Assembly: GCF_011075055.1 (NCBI RefSeq)
Contig: NC_058143.1
Coordinates: forward strand, 15,515,057 to 15,579,056
Source: Mangifera indica
Taxonomy: Eukaryota; Streptophyta; Magnoliopsida; Sapindales; Anacardiaceae
Direction: 5' to 3'
DNA: 64,000 nucleotides
The notes beneath the pieces were generated by a model. The model made no database searches. It was not told the origin of the DNA and saw only the letters and a program-made list of their open reading frames with translations. Each line of letters opens with the position of its first letter. Within the stretch, counting starts at the first letter, position 1. Shown here piece by piece: positions 11,921 to 24,500 of the stretch. The position numbers were made by a program, and so were the translations under genes.

Positions 11921-14900
11921 ATGGGTAGTGTTACAATCGCCAAGAATAAAACCATGATCTGTGCTCCATTAATGGCTCAATCTGTCGATCAAATGGTGAG
12001 CGACATGGGAAAGGCCAAGGCAGAAGGTGCAGACATAGTCGAGGTCAGGTTGGACTCCATTCACAGCTTTCAGCCTCGCCGAGACCTTGAAATCATCCTC
12101 AAAAACAAGCCATTGCCAGTACTCATTGTCTACCGGTAACACTTACAATTCCATCTTTTCTTTAGACTTTGCCACACTCGTTCAACTGTATGCTTATATT
12201 TTTATTCAAGGGAATGGATCTTTCCCACTCTAAGTTCAAAGATTGAGCGACTGACTTCAATTCTTCCTAGCATAATTGAAGGGAACTGCTAACTTTACCG
12301 GAAAAAGTTTGGCACTGTCACGATATGATGCTGGACAGCTACATAGTTACTAACACAAGAAAAGAACGATAAAGTGACCAGATTTTTATGAGAAATAAAT
12401 GTGGTCCCTTATACTATTCATTTATTTTTTTAAGGAGGACGGAATAGGAGTTTGTTCAGGAAAGGCTGACGATGACCAGTCCTGTTACAAAGTATTAAAC
12501 GTGCGAAGAATAAAATTATTAGTAAAAGAAATCTTATTAATATATCAATACAAATACATGATAATATGTGATTAATTCATGTGATTTTTTACTTTTTATT
12601 TTAAATTTATCTAATCACATACTGTTATATTATATTATAAATATAAGTTTATAAAATTTTGTTTTTACATGTAGTATTTGTTGTGGGGAATTCCCGTCTG
12701 TGTTGTTTTTGTACTACAGGGTACAAAAATATTAATAGAAAGTTCATATTTGGGTTGCTTGGTAGGAGCTAGTTAATCATGGTAAATTTACTCTAGTTAA
12801 AGCTGCTTTCTGTAGCATACATGATATTTAAAAATGAAGATTTATACAGTTCAATTGAAAAATGATAAGTGTCTGTGAATGACCTTTGGGTGCTTTCCAT
12901 ATTCCTAAATTTTGATAAATTCTCATCATCTGGGCCTCCCTGATTCCCAGTTCACGTGTTGGTTCTCACATTTTACAAAGTTGTGAACATTGTATGCAGA
13001 GCTCTGTGAAGCAAAATGAGTGATATTTTCAACATGGCTATTCTGATAAATGGACTCGGTTGTTCTTAATCTTATTTTTAACATATAGATATCAGAAAAT
13101 TTAGTGCCCTGGAGGGGAGTCACATAATTTTTGTCTAAGATGTTTGCTCAACCCTGTGGGTGGTTTGTAATATAGTTATGTTTAAAAATTTACAAAGATG
13201 ATCTGCAGCTTTCTCTGTTTTGTAATTTGCTTTGAAATTTCCATGTCAGGCTCTCTACTTTCTCCACTTGTGTTGTAATTATTCCTCCTAAGTTTCAAAT
13301 GTTCGTTGAACGATGAAGATGAATGGCTGGAAATATGCCCCGACAGATGTTTATATTCAATAAATCTGTGATAAAAAGATGAAGATAAGATAATATAACT
13401 AGGATGATCAAGCTTTAACTAAATAAAATTATAGTAAACTAAGGAGGCATTCGTATATTTGTTCTCTATGTCAAGAATAATCAAGTAGAGTTTTAAGCAG
13501 TAATAAAGTAATTTTAAATTTCCAATTTCCATGATACCTAATATTAGAATGTATTTTTCTAGGCCAAAATGGGCAGGCGGTCAGTATGAAGGTGATGAAC
13601 ATAAACGTTTGGAGGCACTTGATATAGCTGAAGAATTAGGAGCTGATTATATTGATATTGAACTCAAGGTAGATTATTGGAATAAATGGATGCTATTCAT
13701 TCTCAAAATGTGCATTTGTGATTCTATCTTGCCTGTTCATTTCTATATCCCCATTTGTTGCTTTCTCTTAAGGGTTTAGAGATCCCTTACACTAATCGTA
13801 AATCCTTTAAAGGTAAGGAATATTGTATAACAGGTATATGGTCAGTAATGTCATGCTAGAATAGCCAGTTTGCACTTTTTATATTCTCTCTAGTTGGCCT
13901 ATGTAAATGCCTATTACAGCATGAGCCATTCAGAAGACTTAAGAGAGCCAATTTCAATGGTATCTGAAGTGTTAGATTATTTGACTTGTGTCATGTGATT
14001 GTTCAGGTGGCTTCTGATCTTAAAGTGAAATGGCAAAAGAATCATCATAGAGGTACAAAAGTTATTGTATCACATTACTTTGGCAGCGTAACTCCTACAA
14101 TTGAAGATCTCAACATCTTGTTGCATGTATGGAAGCTACTGGTGCGGATATCATTAAACTAGTAGCCAGTGTAACTGATATTTCTGAAATAGCCAGAATT
14201 TTTCAGTTGCTTTCACATTGCCAGGTGTGAAACTGTATAATGATATGCAATTAAAAAATGTTGCAAAAGACATAAGATTCAAATGATTAGAACATTTTCT
14301 CTAAGTGGAGGAACTTTAAATGCATCATGAAATTAGAAATTTCTCAGTAAATTCGTTTAATTTTGTAACTTCATTGACTGACTGCTGTATGACATTAGCT
14401 GCTGATATTACTGACAGGTTCCAACAATTGCATACTCTATTGGGGAAAGAGGGTTCATAAGCCAGATACTGTCACCAAAATATGGTGGTGTTCTAGTCTA
14501 TGGATCTTTAGTGGGGAATCAGGATCGTGGTCTGCCTACAATTGACAGCCTTGTACAAACTTATAAAGTTAAGCATATAAATGCAGATACTAAAATTTTC
14601 GGGCTCATCTCGAAACCAGTTGGTCACAGCAAAGGCCCCTTACTGCATAATCCCACTTTCAGATTTGTTAACTTCACCGGAATTTATGTGCCCATGTTTG
14701 TTGATGACCTCAAGGCATTCTTTTGCACCTACTCAAGTGCTGACTTTGCTGGTTTTAGGTATGCAAGTCCAGGTTGAAGTTAGGAAACCTATACGTCACT
14801 AGTGCCTTTTCTGTCTTTGCAAAATTCTCGTTTTTCTCATACGTGTTAAGTGCAGTGTTGGGTTTCCATACAAGGAGGCTGTGACAGAGTTCTGCGATGA

Positions 14901-16155
14901 ACTCCATCCTCCTGCTCAGGTTGACCTGTTTCTCCAATTTGAAATTTTGCAATTATGTTAAGCAATTTTAATTTCATACTATTACAATCTTTTTCCGATG
15001 TATTTCTTACTGCTACTCCATGGCTCAAGTGTGTTTTAGAGAACCATTTATGAGTCGAGTCTAGATCAAGGTTTGGTTCATGGTCTGATTTTTTAACCAA
15101 AAAAATGGCATTTTTCATCAGTCTATAGGTGCTGTTAATACCATTATAAGGAGGCCTAGTGATGGGAAGCTAATCGGTTATAATACAGACTGTGAGGCTT
15201 CAATAACTGCAATTGAGGATGCTATAGAAGGTACTTCTAGCAATGCCAGAGTATTTCAGTCTACCCTTATGTCACATGTTGACATACCGATATTAATGTG
15301 ATTGAAATGTCGCAGAACAGGATTGCACTAATGGCAAGACATATTTGGGCTCTCCTCTTGCTGGGAAAATGTTTGTACTAGCAGGTGCTGGGGGTGCAGG
15401 AAGAGCACTGGCATTTGGTGCCAAGAGTAGAGGAGCCCGGATAGTCATTTTTGACATTGATTTTGGTACATAATCTAGAAGTCTTTTTTTTCCTAGGATG
15501 ATAGATTAGATGATATAGTTTCTTGAAAGTTATCTGGTTTCCAATTCTGAGTAGTTCAATGTACTGACTTCTATGCTTATTGTTTGTCCAAAAAGACAGA
15601 GCAAAGTCTCTTGCAAGCGCTGTGTCGGGTGAAGCTAGGCCTTTTGAAGATATAGCCACTTTCCAGCCGGAGAAAGGGGCAATTCTTGCAAATGCAACGC
15701 CATTAGGAATGCATCCCAACACTGATCGAATTCCTGTGGCTGAGGTTCTTTTTACAACTTCACAACTAAAACAAAATATTTCATTTAAATTACAATACTA
15801 AAACTGTTCATATGCTTTTTGAAGGAAACCTTGCAAGATTACCTGCTTGTCTTTGATGCTGTTTACATTCCTAGAAAAACCAGACTACTAAAAGAAGCTG
15901 AAGCTGCAGGAGCAATCACAGTCAGTGGAGTTGAAATGTTCCTGCGACAGGCCATCGGCCAATTCAACCTCTTCACTAACAAAGAAGGTCAGTTTGACAT
16001 AGTTTCTCAAACAAGTGTAAAATCAAAAAATGAAAAAAAAAAATTTCAATTCTCTACCGTTTTAATACTGACCAATGTAACCTCTTTCACCTTGGCTTTT
16101 CTGTATTGCAGGTCCAAAAGAATTTATGCGAGAAATCATTTTAGCTAAGTTCTGA
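11921..16155 (+). pseudogene. DQD/SDH copy 1: quinate-dehydrogenase-like, broken by a one-base deletion
   Basis: Family: fused 3-dehydroquinate dehydratase plus shikimate dehydrogenase. Exons: 11921-12135, 13563-13668, 14007-14224, 14418-14758, 14856-14919, 15122-15230, 15316-15465, 15596-15744, 15825-15987 and 16112-16155, all GT-AG. Exon 3 is 218 nt where the matching exon in both other copies is 219 nt. The shift falls between the codons for EDLN (about 14113) and those for VACMEATGAD (from about 14120), and the uncorrected frame hits TAG at 14160-14162. This is before the Schiff-base lysine (ADIIKLV). All later exons stay open in the expected frame. The dehydrogenase half has GHSKGP where SDH has GHSKSP, VGFPYKE instead of CTIPHKE, and IFDIDFDRA instead of the NADP-reading NRT motif. 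The loop SAPGQPT is replaced by NQDRGLPT. Known family logic suggests an NAD-dependent quinate dehydrogenase lineage. Either a pseudogene or a base-call error in a working gene. No transit peptide is evident. Confidence 0.85.
12505..12690. mobile_element. Palindromic MITE in intron 1 of DQD/SDH copy 1
   Basis: Inverted arms around TGATAATATGTGATTAATTC and CTAATCACATACTGTTATA, with an A/T-rich centre, as in the copies at 9530-10175 and 17068. Confidence 0.5.
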
Positions 16156-17067
16156 TGTATGATTGACGGAATCACTCACTGTTATTGTAACATTCATTAT
16201 GATTCCCTAGTGTTGCAAACATTACCGATAAGCTAAAGCTTAGATGATTGATGATTTGGTTGAAGCAAGTTGATTTAATATGCCAGGTAGCTTTACTTCT
16301 ATTTCAACTGTGAGGAGTTTTATCAGTGTTTCCACATTCATGGGCAGCACTAGCCTTTGAAATGGGTTCAGCTTCAGCCCGTTATGAACAGTAATGAACC
16401 AGTGGATTTGTAGATGTAACTGTCAAATAAATTAAAACTAAAAGTAAAAATAAATGTATGAATTGGGATGACAGTTTGTGACTGTTTACTTTTTTTCACT
16501 TTAAAATTATCCAATCAAATCATTCAAACTGAAGTTGTAAGTTGTACCTGTATTTTTCTACCAGTAATTCAAAGATTCTGGAGGATCATAGTCAGATTCC
16601 CTCTGGCCAAGCATGTGGGTGCTAAATGCCGACAGAATCTCCCAACTTATGCAGAGTTTACCACCAAACTGAGCCTGTAAACCATAAAGCTGCTATCTTG
16701 TTTAACCACATAAGACAATATTTAGTAACTTAGATGAAGATATTAACTGTTGTGTATGATTATTTTACATGGGTCAATCTAAACTTCAATCTGAATTTGA
16801 ACGACAATTAAAAGTTAGATAGAATAAGGGTCAAAGTCAAAGACAGCATATTATTTTGTTACACTAACGCTACATGTCTATAATTTATGGTTGTGTTGAA
16901 CAAGCAAAAAATAGGGTAATTAATTAAATTAATCACTTCTGAATGGGTTTTACAAAAGTAACCAAAAACCCAAATAGTATAATTATATATTAGGGTTAGG
17001 TTATAATACCCTCGTATGCAAGGTGAAATTTTACTCTTATCTGTCGATTTCAAAAACAATAATACTA
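16156..17067. other. 3' flank of DQD/SDH copy 1, no gene seen
   Basis: Contains the likely 3' UTR of copy 1. Beyond about 16450 it is unassigned non-coding sequence. Confidence 0.35.
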
Positions 17068-17225
17068 TATATATTCATTTTCGATACAAATATATATACA
17101 TTTATATATGTTATCATATGATTAGTGATTTTGAATTAAGAATAAAATAATACTCAATCATGTGATAACATATAAGTATATATGTAATTGTGTACTTAAA
17201 ATTAGTACATATAGTATTACTCTTT
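17068..17225. mobile_element. Best-preserved copy of the palindromic MITE family
   Basis: About 155 bp, a near-complete inverted repeat. The left arm begins AATACTATATATATTC and has TATATGTTATCATATGATTA. The right arm has CAATCATGTGATAACATATA and ends ACATATAGTATTACT. The loop is TTTTGAATTAAGAATAAAAT. Confidence 0.7.
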
Positions 17226-17645
17226 CAAAAAACCCATCTCAATGTTTTTTATGTACGTAGTATTGTTATTCATCAATGTTGTTGTCATTGGAATCAATTT
17301 TCACTCCACAAAAACTAAAAAAAAAAAAGAAGGGTTAGTTAATGCTATTTCATTATACACATTTTATTATTGCCTTTGTTGTCATGTTTGGGTGTTTGGG
17401 TTACACTTTTTTATCAAAGGAATATTCATGTTTTAGGGTTTATCTTTGAATTAGGGTGGTGATTCATATGTTAATCTAAATGGCAATGAGGAGTGTAGAA
17501 ATATATTCGTGTAAGATTGAATCTATTCTAAAACTGACGAGGCAACATTGCCGAATTCTAGAGTCATTTTCGTCATTAATCATATGTTACTCCATACATA
17601 TATAGTACATGAACAAGGTAACATACTTGTATTGTGAAACAAAGA

Positions 17646-17950
17646 GGGGGTTTATGTAATTTGAATATGTGTTATGGGGGTTAATGAAATCTAGTGCACA
17701 CAATAAGAGGTTTAATGGAATTTAAGTTCATATAGTGGGGGAAAGTGAAATTTAATTACACATATTTGGGGTTTACTGCAATTATGCTAACATAGTGGGG
17801 GTTCAATACAATAAAATTATGCATAGCCAGGAGTGTTTGATATTTCACTATGTGCATCATTTCACTTCGCGTATTGGGGGTTTATTGCAAATTTAATACA
17901 CATATTGAGGGGTTTTATTGCAATATAGCTACAAATAGTGGGGGTTGTAA
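17646..17950. repeat. Degenerate minisatellite, about nine units of 30-32 bp anchored by GGGGG
   Basis: Runs of G (or one-mismatch versions) fall at 17646, 17676, 17706, 17737, 17767, 17797, 17876, 17908 and 17940. Each is followed by a TTTAnTGnAATTTAA-like word and often ACACATA or CATATAGT. The stretch 17826-17875 is the most decayed. Nothing here looks coding. Confidence 0.75.
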
Positions 17951-18840
17951 ATAACATTTTCCATGTTGCATGGTCTAGATGAATGGGTGTGAAATATTGG
18001 GTTTACTCTAATTTTTATTATTCCCTAAATATTTTATAATTTTTAATATTTATTTTTGGTTCAATTGTTATGAATGTTAATCAAAATTTGTAAATACAAT
18101 CATAAGCCAATAAAAGAAAAATAAAAAGTTGTAAGGGCATATTTGTCAAAGCAGTTGAAAAAGTTTCTATCTTCTCACAAATTACAGGGCAAGCATACAT
18201 AAGAGGAAATAAAGATGTGATAGCCTACGTTGGTGCAAGACTTAACAATAGTAAAAAATGGTTGTTCCTCTAACACGTTTGAAGTCTTTTTAGATTTGGA
18301 AAAGTTGAAGTTCAGTAGTATACTGACCTAACAAGTATTACAAAAGATCATTAGGGAAAAAACCTACTTTTGGTTTCGACTACTGATAATGATAAACATA
18401 AAATTTAAGTAATTTGAATTTGCATTAGTAATATGATTGAAATTCATTCATTTTGTTTTCTTTTGTGGTTGTCTATTATCCACCATATCCAACCAACCGT
18501 ATTATAAATTTCATTCATCCTATGATAATTATATTATATATAAAATATAAAACGATTTATTCTTAAGAATTAAAAAAATTAAAAATTTTGTGAAAAATTA
18601 ATTTCTCCTAAGATTTCACGCATATTGTAATGATTCCTGCATGTTAGCATGTATCCCCCGCATAGGCCCCTTAACTTTAAAAGTTCATATTTATTCCCTA
18701 CATGTGCATACTTAGTCCATAACAGAGAATTCACACATATTGTTATCTTTGAAGTAAAATACACGTGTGGAATGTCAAGAACCCCCCTAATGTATGGTAA
18801 AATTTCAATAATTCTTATACTGTATAGTATAATTGGATTC
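17951..18840. other. Intergenic DNA, no gene seen
   Basis: Open frames on both strands at 18579-18867 overlap each other and show no family features, so I treat them as chance. Confidence 0.3.
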
Positions 18841-19260
18841 AAACCGAATCGAGTCCAAATAAGGTGAAGCTCATTTTCGGGGAAGGGTTCAACTCAGCTC
18901 GTATTCAACTTGCTTCATAGATCGAAAGTTTATGTTTAACTCAGATTTGTATAGATAAGTCGAACTTGGCTCAATCTCCCTGAACTTGTTCACTCAAATT
19001 TGGTTCCTTTATGGCTAGTGCAATATTGTTTAAAATTTTTTTTAATATATTTAAGTTTATGTTCAGGTTCAAGTTTGTACATGTAAGACTCAAATTTGAG
19101 TTCATTTTAGCAAAACTCCTATCAAATATGAATAAACTCGTTTTAAATCCAATCCTATTGTATAGTATGATTTCAATTAACGTTTATTCACCATTTATCC
19201 AATTAGCATATTTGATTAAATACAGAAAAACTCGATTAAGAATCTAGTAAATCAATCAAA
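18841..19260. repeat. Degenerate repeat rich in AACTCG/GAGTTC/CAAGTTT words
   Basis: Words such as CAACTCAGCTCGTATTC, CGAACTTGGCTC and AATAAACTCG recur and match, in style, the stretches at 25530-25860 and 33080-33200. This pattern is typical of old non-autonomous elements dispersed in plant genomes. Family not assigned. Confidence 0.35.
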
Positions 19261-19867
19261 TAATAACAAACAAAATCAATTTATAAATAAATCGTAATTT
19301 AAAGTTAAGATTGATCTCGGTATTCAAATGTTAAAGGATGTGAGCAATATCATATTTATTTTTGTTAAATAGTTATATTATTTTTTAAAATTATAATTAT
19401 TTTTATCTCTCAAATAGCGAATTAAATTAATTACCCAAAAATATGTTTTTTTGATAAATTTGCGATGTATAATTTGTATTTGATATTGCCAATACGGTAA
19501 TCACGTGATGATCTTTTTCATTTGTGACACATTAACTACCACAAGAATCCGGTGATTTATTTAATTTAATTTTATTTTTTTTTTAAATTAAAAGAAAAGT
19601 CCCTTTTTGTCCTGTATCTTATGAAAGGTAGATATGGTAATTAAAATTATTTTATATTTTTACTCTACTCACGTGTTTACCAAAATTTCAAACTTTTTCA
19701 TTAATTAGCTTAAAGCAAAACGCAATTTTGACTTCGACTTGTCCTCTTGTGGGACCCGCTCATCTGTCGGCTCCGTTTTTCAAGTATCTATAAAAATGTT
19801 GATACCTCCATTAGCCCCTTGATTTCTCTCGCAATCTTTAACACAGTAATAATTTTTATTTTTTGGG

Positions 19868-20023
19868 CCAAATGACTTATTCCCACATTGGTGTTTTCTT
19901 GTATTTTTATTTATTAATTTTAAAAAACTCAAACATCTATTTATTTATTAATTTTTTAAATTAATATATTAAATTATTATTTAATAAAAATATTTAAAAA
20001 AACTAAAATTTTAAGGCCAAATA
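19868..20023. mobile_element. Fragment of the long-TIR element family
   Basis: Begins GGGCCAAATGACTTATTCCC, the same terminal motif as the complete element that follows, then A/T-rich subterminal sequence ending AACTAAAATTTTAA. It looks like an end truncated by the neighbouring insertion. Confidence 0.45.
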
Positions 20024-20782
20024 ACTATTTTCCACTCAAGTTTGGATACAAACCAACTTATAATTCATTAACTATCGAAAATTTAAATACTCATTTATCT
20101 ATTAAATTTTATTATTATTATTATTATTAGAGATAAAATTATCATTTATTAAAATATTTTAAAAACTAAAAATTTACATTTCCCCCTCTACATTTAAAAT
20201 GTAACAAATTTTCTCTTACTCAAAGTTTAAAAAATCAACATTTCTCCTTACGGTTTTTTGAATCACTATTGTTAGCGGCCTCCTAGCTTCTCTCTCAGTC
20301 GCTCTTTATTTTTTATCATTATCAATTGAAAAAATAGACCAAAGAAAATGAATCGTTTGTCTCCAAATGAATACATGATTTATTTTCATCAAAGATAAAG
20401 ACAAAATGTCTTAGACGAACGAAGATGAATCGTGTCTTCATCTATCTATGATGATCGAAAATAGAGTAGGACTGGAAGAGAAGTCAGAAGGGAGAGAAAA
20501 TACCACTATGGCAATCGTCTCCGACCATCGACAATGTGTTAGAAAAATTATAGAAAAAAATGTAATTTTTTTAAACTTTGGGTGGTAGAATTTATTTATT
20601 TTTGAACTTGAGGTGAAAATTGATAAATTTTTAATTTTTAAAAATATTTTAAATTAAATGACAATCTTTTCCTTGATAATAATAGTAAAATTTAATAAAC
20701 GAGTGAGTATTTAAATTTATGATAATTAACAAGTAAAAATTTAGGTTTACACCAAACCTTAGGTGGAAAATAATTTTGCCAA
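20024..20782. mobile_element. Long-TIR non-autonomous DNA element, copy 3 (about 760 bp)
   Basis: The left terminus reads GGCCAAATAACTATTTTCCA and the right terminus is its inverse (GGTGGAAAATAATTTTGCC). Inverted matching runs inward for over 200 bp, e.g. TTTAAATACTCATTTATCTA at the left against a GAGTGAGTATTTAAAT word at the right. The centre holds GAAGATGAATCGTGTCTTC. No coding capacity. Confidence 0.7.
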
Positions 20783-21561
20783 AATTTAATAATATTTTTA
20801 CTTAGCTTTAAAAATTAATAATCCTCTTTATTTTTACTTAAAATTTAAAAAATCACAATTTTTTTTATAAAGTTTTGTTGGCAATTTTTTAATGATAATC
20901 TCCCATTTGGTTGTTAATATTTTTTCTCTCCCTAAATCTTTTTCAACCATCTTTTTATTGTTTTTGTTAGAAATGAAGGTAAAATCGTGTTCAAATTTGT
21001 TGTGCTGGCGTTGCATGATTGGTTAACAAGGGAAGAACAAGAACCCTCCGTCCTTTGCAACAGGTATTGATAAGAAACGTAACCATACATCAAATGAGAA
21101 AAACGAACAAAGTCAATCCAATGATTTGAGTCAAATCTTTAAATCTTATCGGTAAGTGTACTTAACTTTTTCGACTTGATTTATTTTTCATTATTTTATT
21201 TTGAACCAAGAAACAACGAAAATGGATGCAGCAGCCAGCTTTAGCTTGCCTCTGTATCTACCTAAGTTTCTTCGAGAAGAACCAGTCCGCAGCTAAAAGT
21301 TTGTTTGTCAACTCAAGGCAGACAGTATGAAGGTGAGACTTTTAATTCTCACCCAACTCTCAACCTACCCTTCAAGCAGAAAAGGAAAAACGAAACAATG
21401 GCCAAGTTTTGAAATAGTTAGATAATTATATTAAAAAGGCCAAGCAAAACCAAGATATAAATATAATATACAAGTCTCATTACACCATCTTTCATATATA
21501 TACAAATATTTCAGTTTTCCTGCAATCATCCACAGCAAGCTCAAGCTAAACCTTAAGCAAA
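20783..21561. other. Upstream region of DQD/SDH copy 2
   Basis: Non-coding. The proximal 100 bp contains a TATA box and an untranslated leader; further upstream I see only A/T-rich sequence. Confidence 0.4.
21456..21463 (+). promoter_or_regulatory. TATA box of DQD/SDH copy 2
   Basis: TATAAATA about 100 bp before the ATG, the expected spacing for a short plant leader. Confidence 0.55.
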
Positions 21562-24500
21562 ATGGGAAGCCTTCCGGTAAGTTTAATGTCTTGTTCAGCT
21601 TTATTATCTCTCAAAACTGATTTAATGTCTAGCTGCTTCCTTGGCTTATTCAAGTAGCTTCAGCTTTCACTTGTAGTTAGTTTTCTTTGTATGGTTCTGC
21701 AGAAGATTCTATTTTACTTGCAAGTTTTGTGATATTTGAGTCCATGCAGCCTCATGTGTTTGTTATTTTTTCAGTTCACTACGTCAGATCTTCAAACGAG
21801 CACGAGTGGGGTTTGGAGCAGTCCAACTTTGCTATGTACGCCATTGATGGGCACCACAGTGGACCAGATGCTGATTGAGATGCGAAAAGCCAAGGAAATT
21901 GGTGCTGACATTGTTGAAATCCGACTCGACTGCTTGAGAAACTTCAATCCTCGTCAAGATCTTGAAATTCTTATTAAACAATCTCCCCTGCCTACTCTTG
22001 TCACCTACAGGTAATGAAGAAAGCCCAAAATCTCCTCTCTTTTCATATATTATAGTCAAGGTCTCTTTGTGTTTGTCTAGTTTTTACTACCTTTAAACAA
22101 AACTGCTTTGCTTTTGATAGTATAGCCTTTACTTGTCTCTATAGAATGAATATATGAAGAAAACTTGTATTGTTTAGAATGATGTTTTTCTTAGATTTAT
22201 TTTTGTCAATAATAAGTCAAAAAAAGATAAAATGTTAGAAAGATTTTCAATAAAGATAAATACAATACACTTAAATGATTTGGATAAATGTGGGTCTTAA
22301 GGTTTATTAAATCTTTAATAGAATCCATTACCCTACTATATATGTTGGTTAGCTTTCCCACTCCAAAACTAATATAGTATAGTTTTATATATTGAAAATT
22401 GTTAAGAAAGGTTTCAGGAGCGGAAAACCAATCATTTTTATATGGGTAATTTGATATGTATTCTTTTGCTACATGGAGAAATTCCATATCCATGAACTCT
22501 TCAAGTGGTTGACAATTGAGCTCTGGAGGCTATTTTACTAGAATTAGATGTATTTTAAGGCTCTTTTAAAGTTTGGTTGATTGGTTTGTATATCTCTGTA
22601 TTATGTTTAATGATTTCGTTTACTAAAGCTGTTGCTTTTTCATTAACTTTAGACCAATTTGGGAAGGAGGTCAGTATGAAGGTGATGAAAACAAAAGACA
22701 AGATGCTCTCCGTTTGGCAATGGAATTCGGCGCAAGCTACATTGATGTTGAGCTTGAGGTAGCTAATCTTTCAGTTTCTGATCAACTCAATCGCATGAAA
22801 TGTGTAAAATTTTCAAATGAGACCATGATATTTTCGCGTATTCAGAATCAAATGTGTTTTATTGCATTTGAATACTGTAATTTCTGAGTTTGCAAATTCA
22901 TCTTGTTTGCAGGTTGCTCATGACTTCAACATGTCAATTTCTGGGAAGAAACCTGATAACTTCAAAGTCATTGTTTCTTCCCACAATTTTCACAATACAC
23001 CATCATCTGAGGCCATTGGCAATCTGGTGGCTAGAATACAAGCCACTGGAGCTGACATAGTGAAGATTGCAACTACTGCATTAGACATCACAGATTGTGC
23101 GCGCATTTTTCAGATAATGGTGCATTCTCAGGTAAGTATCATATGATATGTTTTACAAAGTACTGATTTCTTGTAGTTTGAATTGCTCATACAACTGCAT
23201 CTCCTTATATTTTGTGACACGTTTAATGAATCTTTGCAGATTCCAACAATAGGGATTGTTATGGGCGAGAGGGGTCTGATTTCTCGCTTACTTGGTCCTA
23301 AATATGGTGGATATCTCACTTATGGTGCTCTTGAGGCCGGCGCTATTTCAGCTCCTGGCCAACCAACAGCAAAGGACTTGCTGGAGTTATACAACTTCAG
23401 ACTTATAAACCCTGATACCAAAATCTATGGCATCATTGGGAAACCTGTTGGCCACAGCAAGAGTCCTCTTTTATTCAATGCATCATTCAAGTCTGTTGGT
23501 CTTAATGCAATTTATCTGCATTTCCTAGTAGATGATGTGGCAAAGTTTTTCAACACCTATTCAACCCCTGATTTTGGTGGATGCAGGTATGATCCCTTTT
23601 GTAAATTCTAGTTGAAAATCTTTAATGGGAGGAAATAAATGCATTTAATTTCATTGCTTTGTAATTCAGCTGCACAATCCCTCATAAGGAAGCTGCACTT
23701 AAATGCATGGATGATATTGATCCTATTGCAAAGGTATTAAATGTGTTTTCACTCTGCAATTCAAAGACATTTATGCCATAATTTTATTTTGTAGTGCACC
23801 TGCAGGCAACAATTAATGGCTGATTCTTTTACTTTCAGAAAATTGGAGCCATTAATAACATTTGCCGTAGGCCCGATGGCAAATTATATGCCTTTAACAC
23901 TGACTATATTGGCGCCATTTCTGCTATCGAGGATGGACTAAGAGGTTGCAAGCATGTTCACTAGCTGTAATTTCTTCTCAGGAAACTTATTTCCCATTTT
24001 TTGACTTATGTTTTCTTTTTGCAGAATTAAATGGAAAAGCTCCTGGTGGAACTGAATCGCCCTTAGCTGGTAAACTATTCATTGTTCTCGGAGCTGGTGG
24101 CGCCGGCAAGTCACTTGCCTATGGTGGTGCACAAAAGGGAGCAAGAGTTGTTGTGGCAAATAGGACATTTGGTAACATTCTATCATTGTGTTTAACAATT
24201 GAGTTCTATTCTGAATAAAATTTTCTGACTTGGATGATAATGTGCTGCAGAAAGAGCTAAAGAACTTGCAGACAAAGTTGGGGGAAAAGCTATGACTCTT
24301 GAAGAAGTGGAGCATTTCCATCCTGAAGAAGGAATGGTTCTTGCAAACACTACATCAGTGGGAATGAAGCCTAAAATTGATGAGACCCCCTTGCCCAAGG
24401 TAGTGTTAGTCTTAATTTTGACCAATCATAACTATGCATAACATATAGAATACTGAATTATAAATTTAATATAAATATAAAATCAAAATTAGGGATGTGA

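Noticed and set aside
17646..17950. CRISPR-like regularly spaced repeats
   Set aside because: Plant nuclear context, a short degenerate unit, no discrete unique spacers and no cas genes.
18579..18867. Overlapping open frames on both strands
   Set aside because: Short, AT-rich, mutually overlapping, with no family features or splice context.
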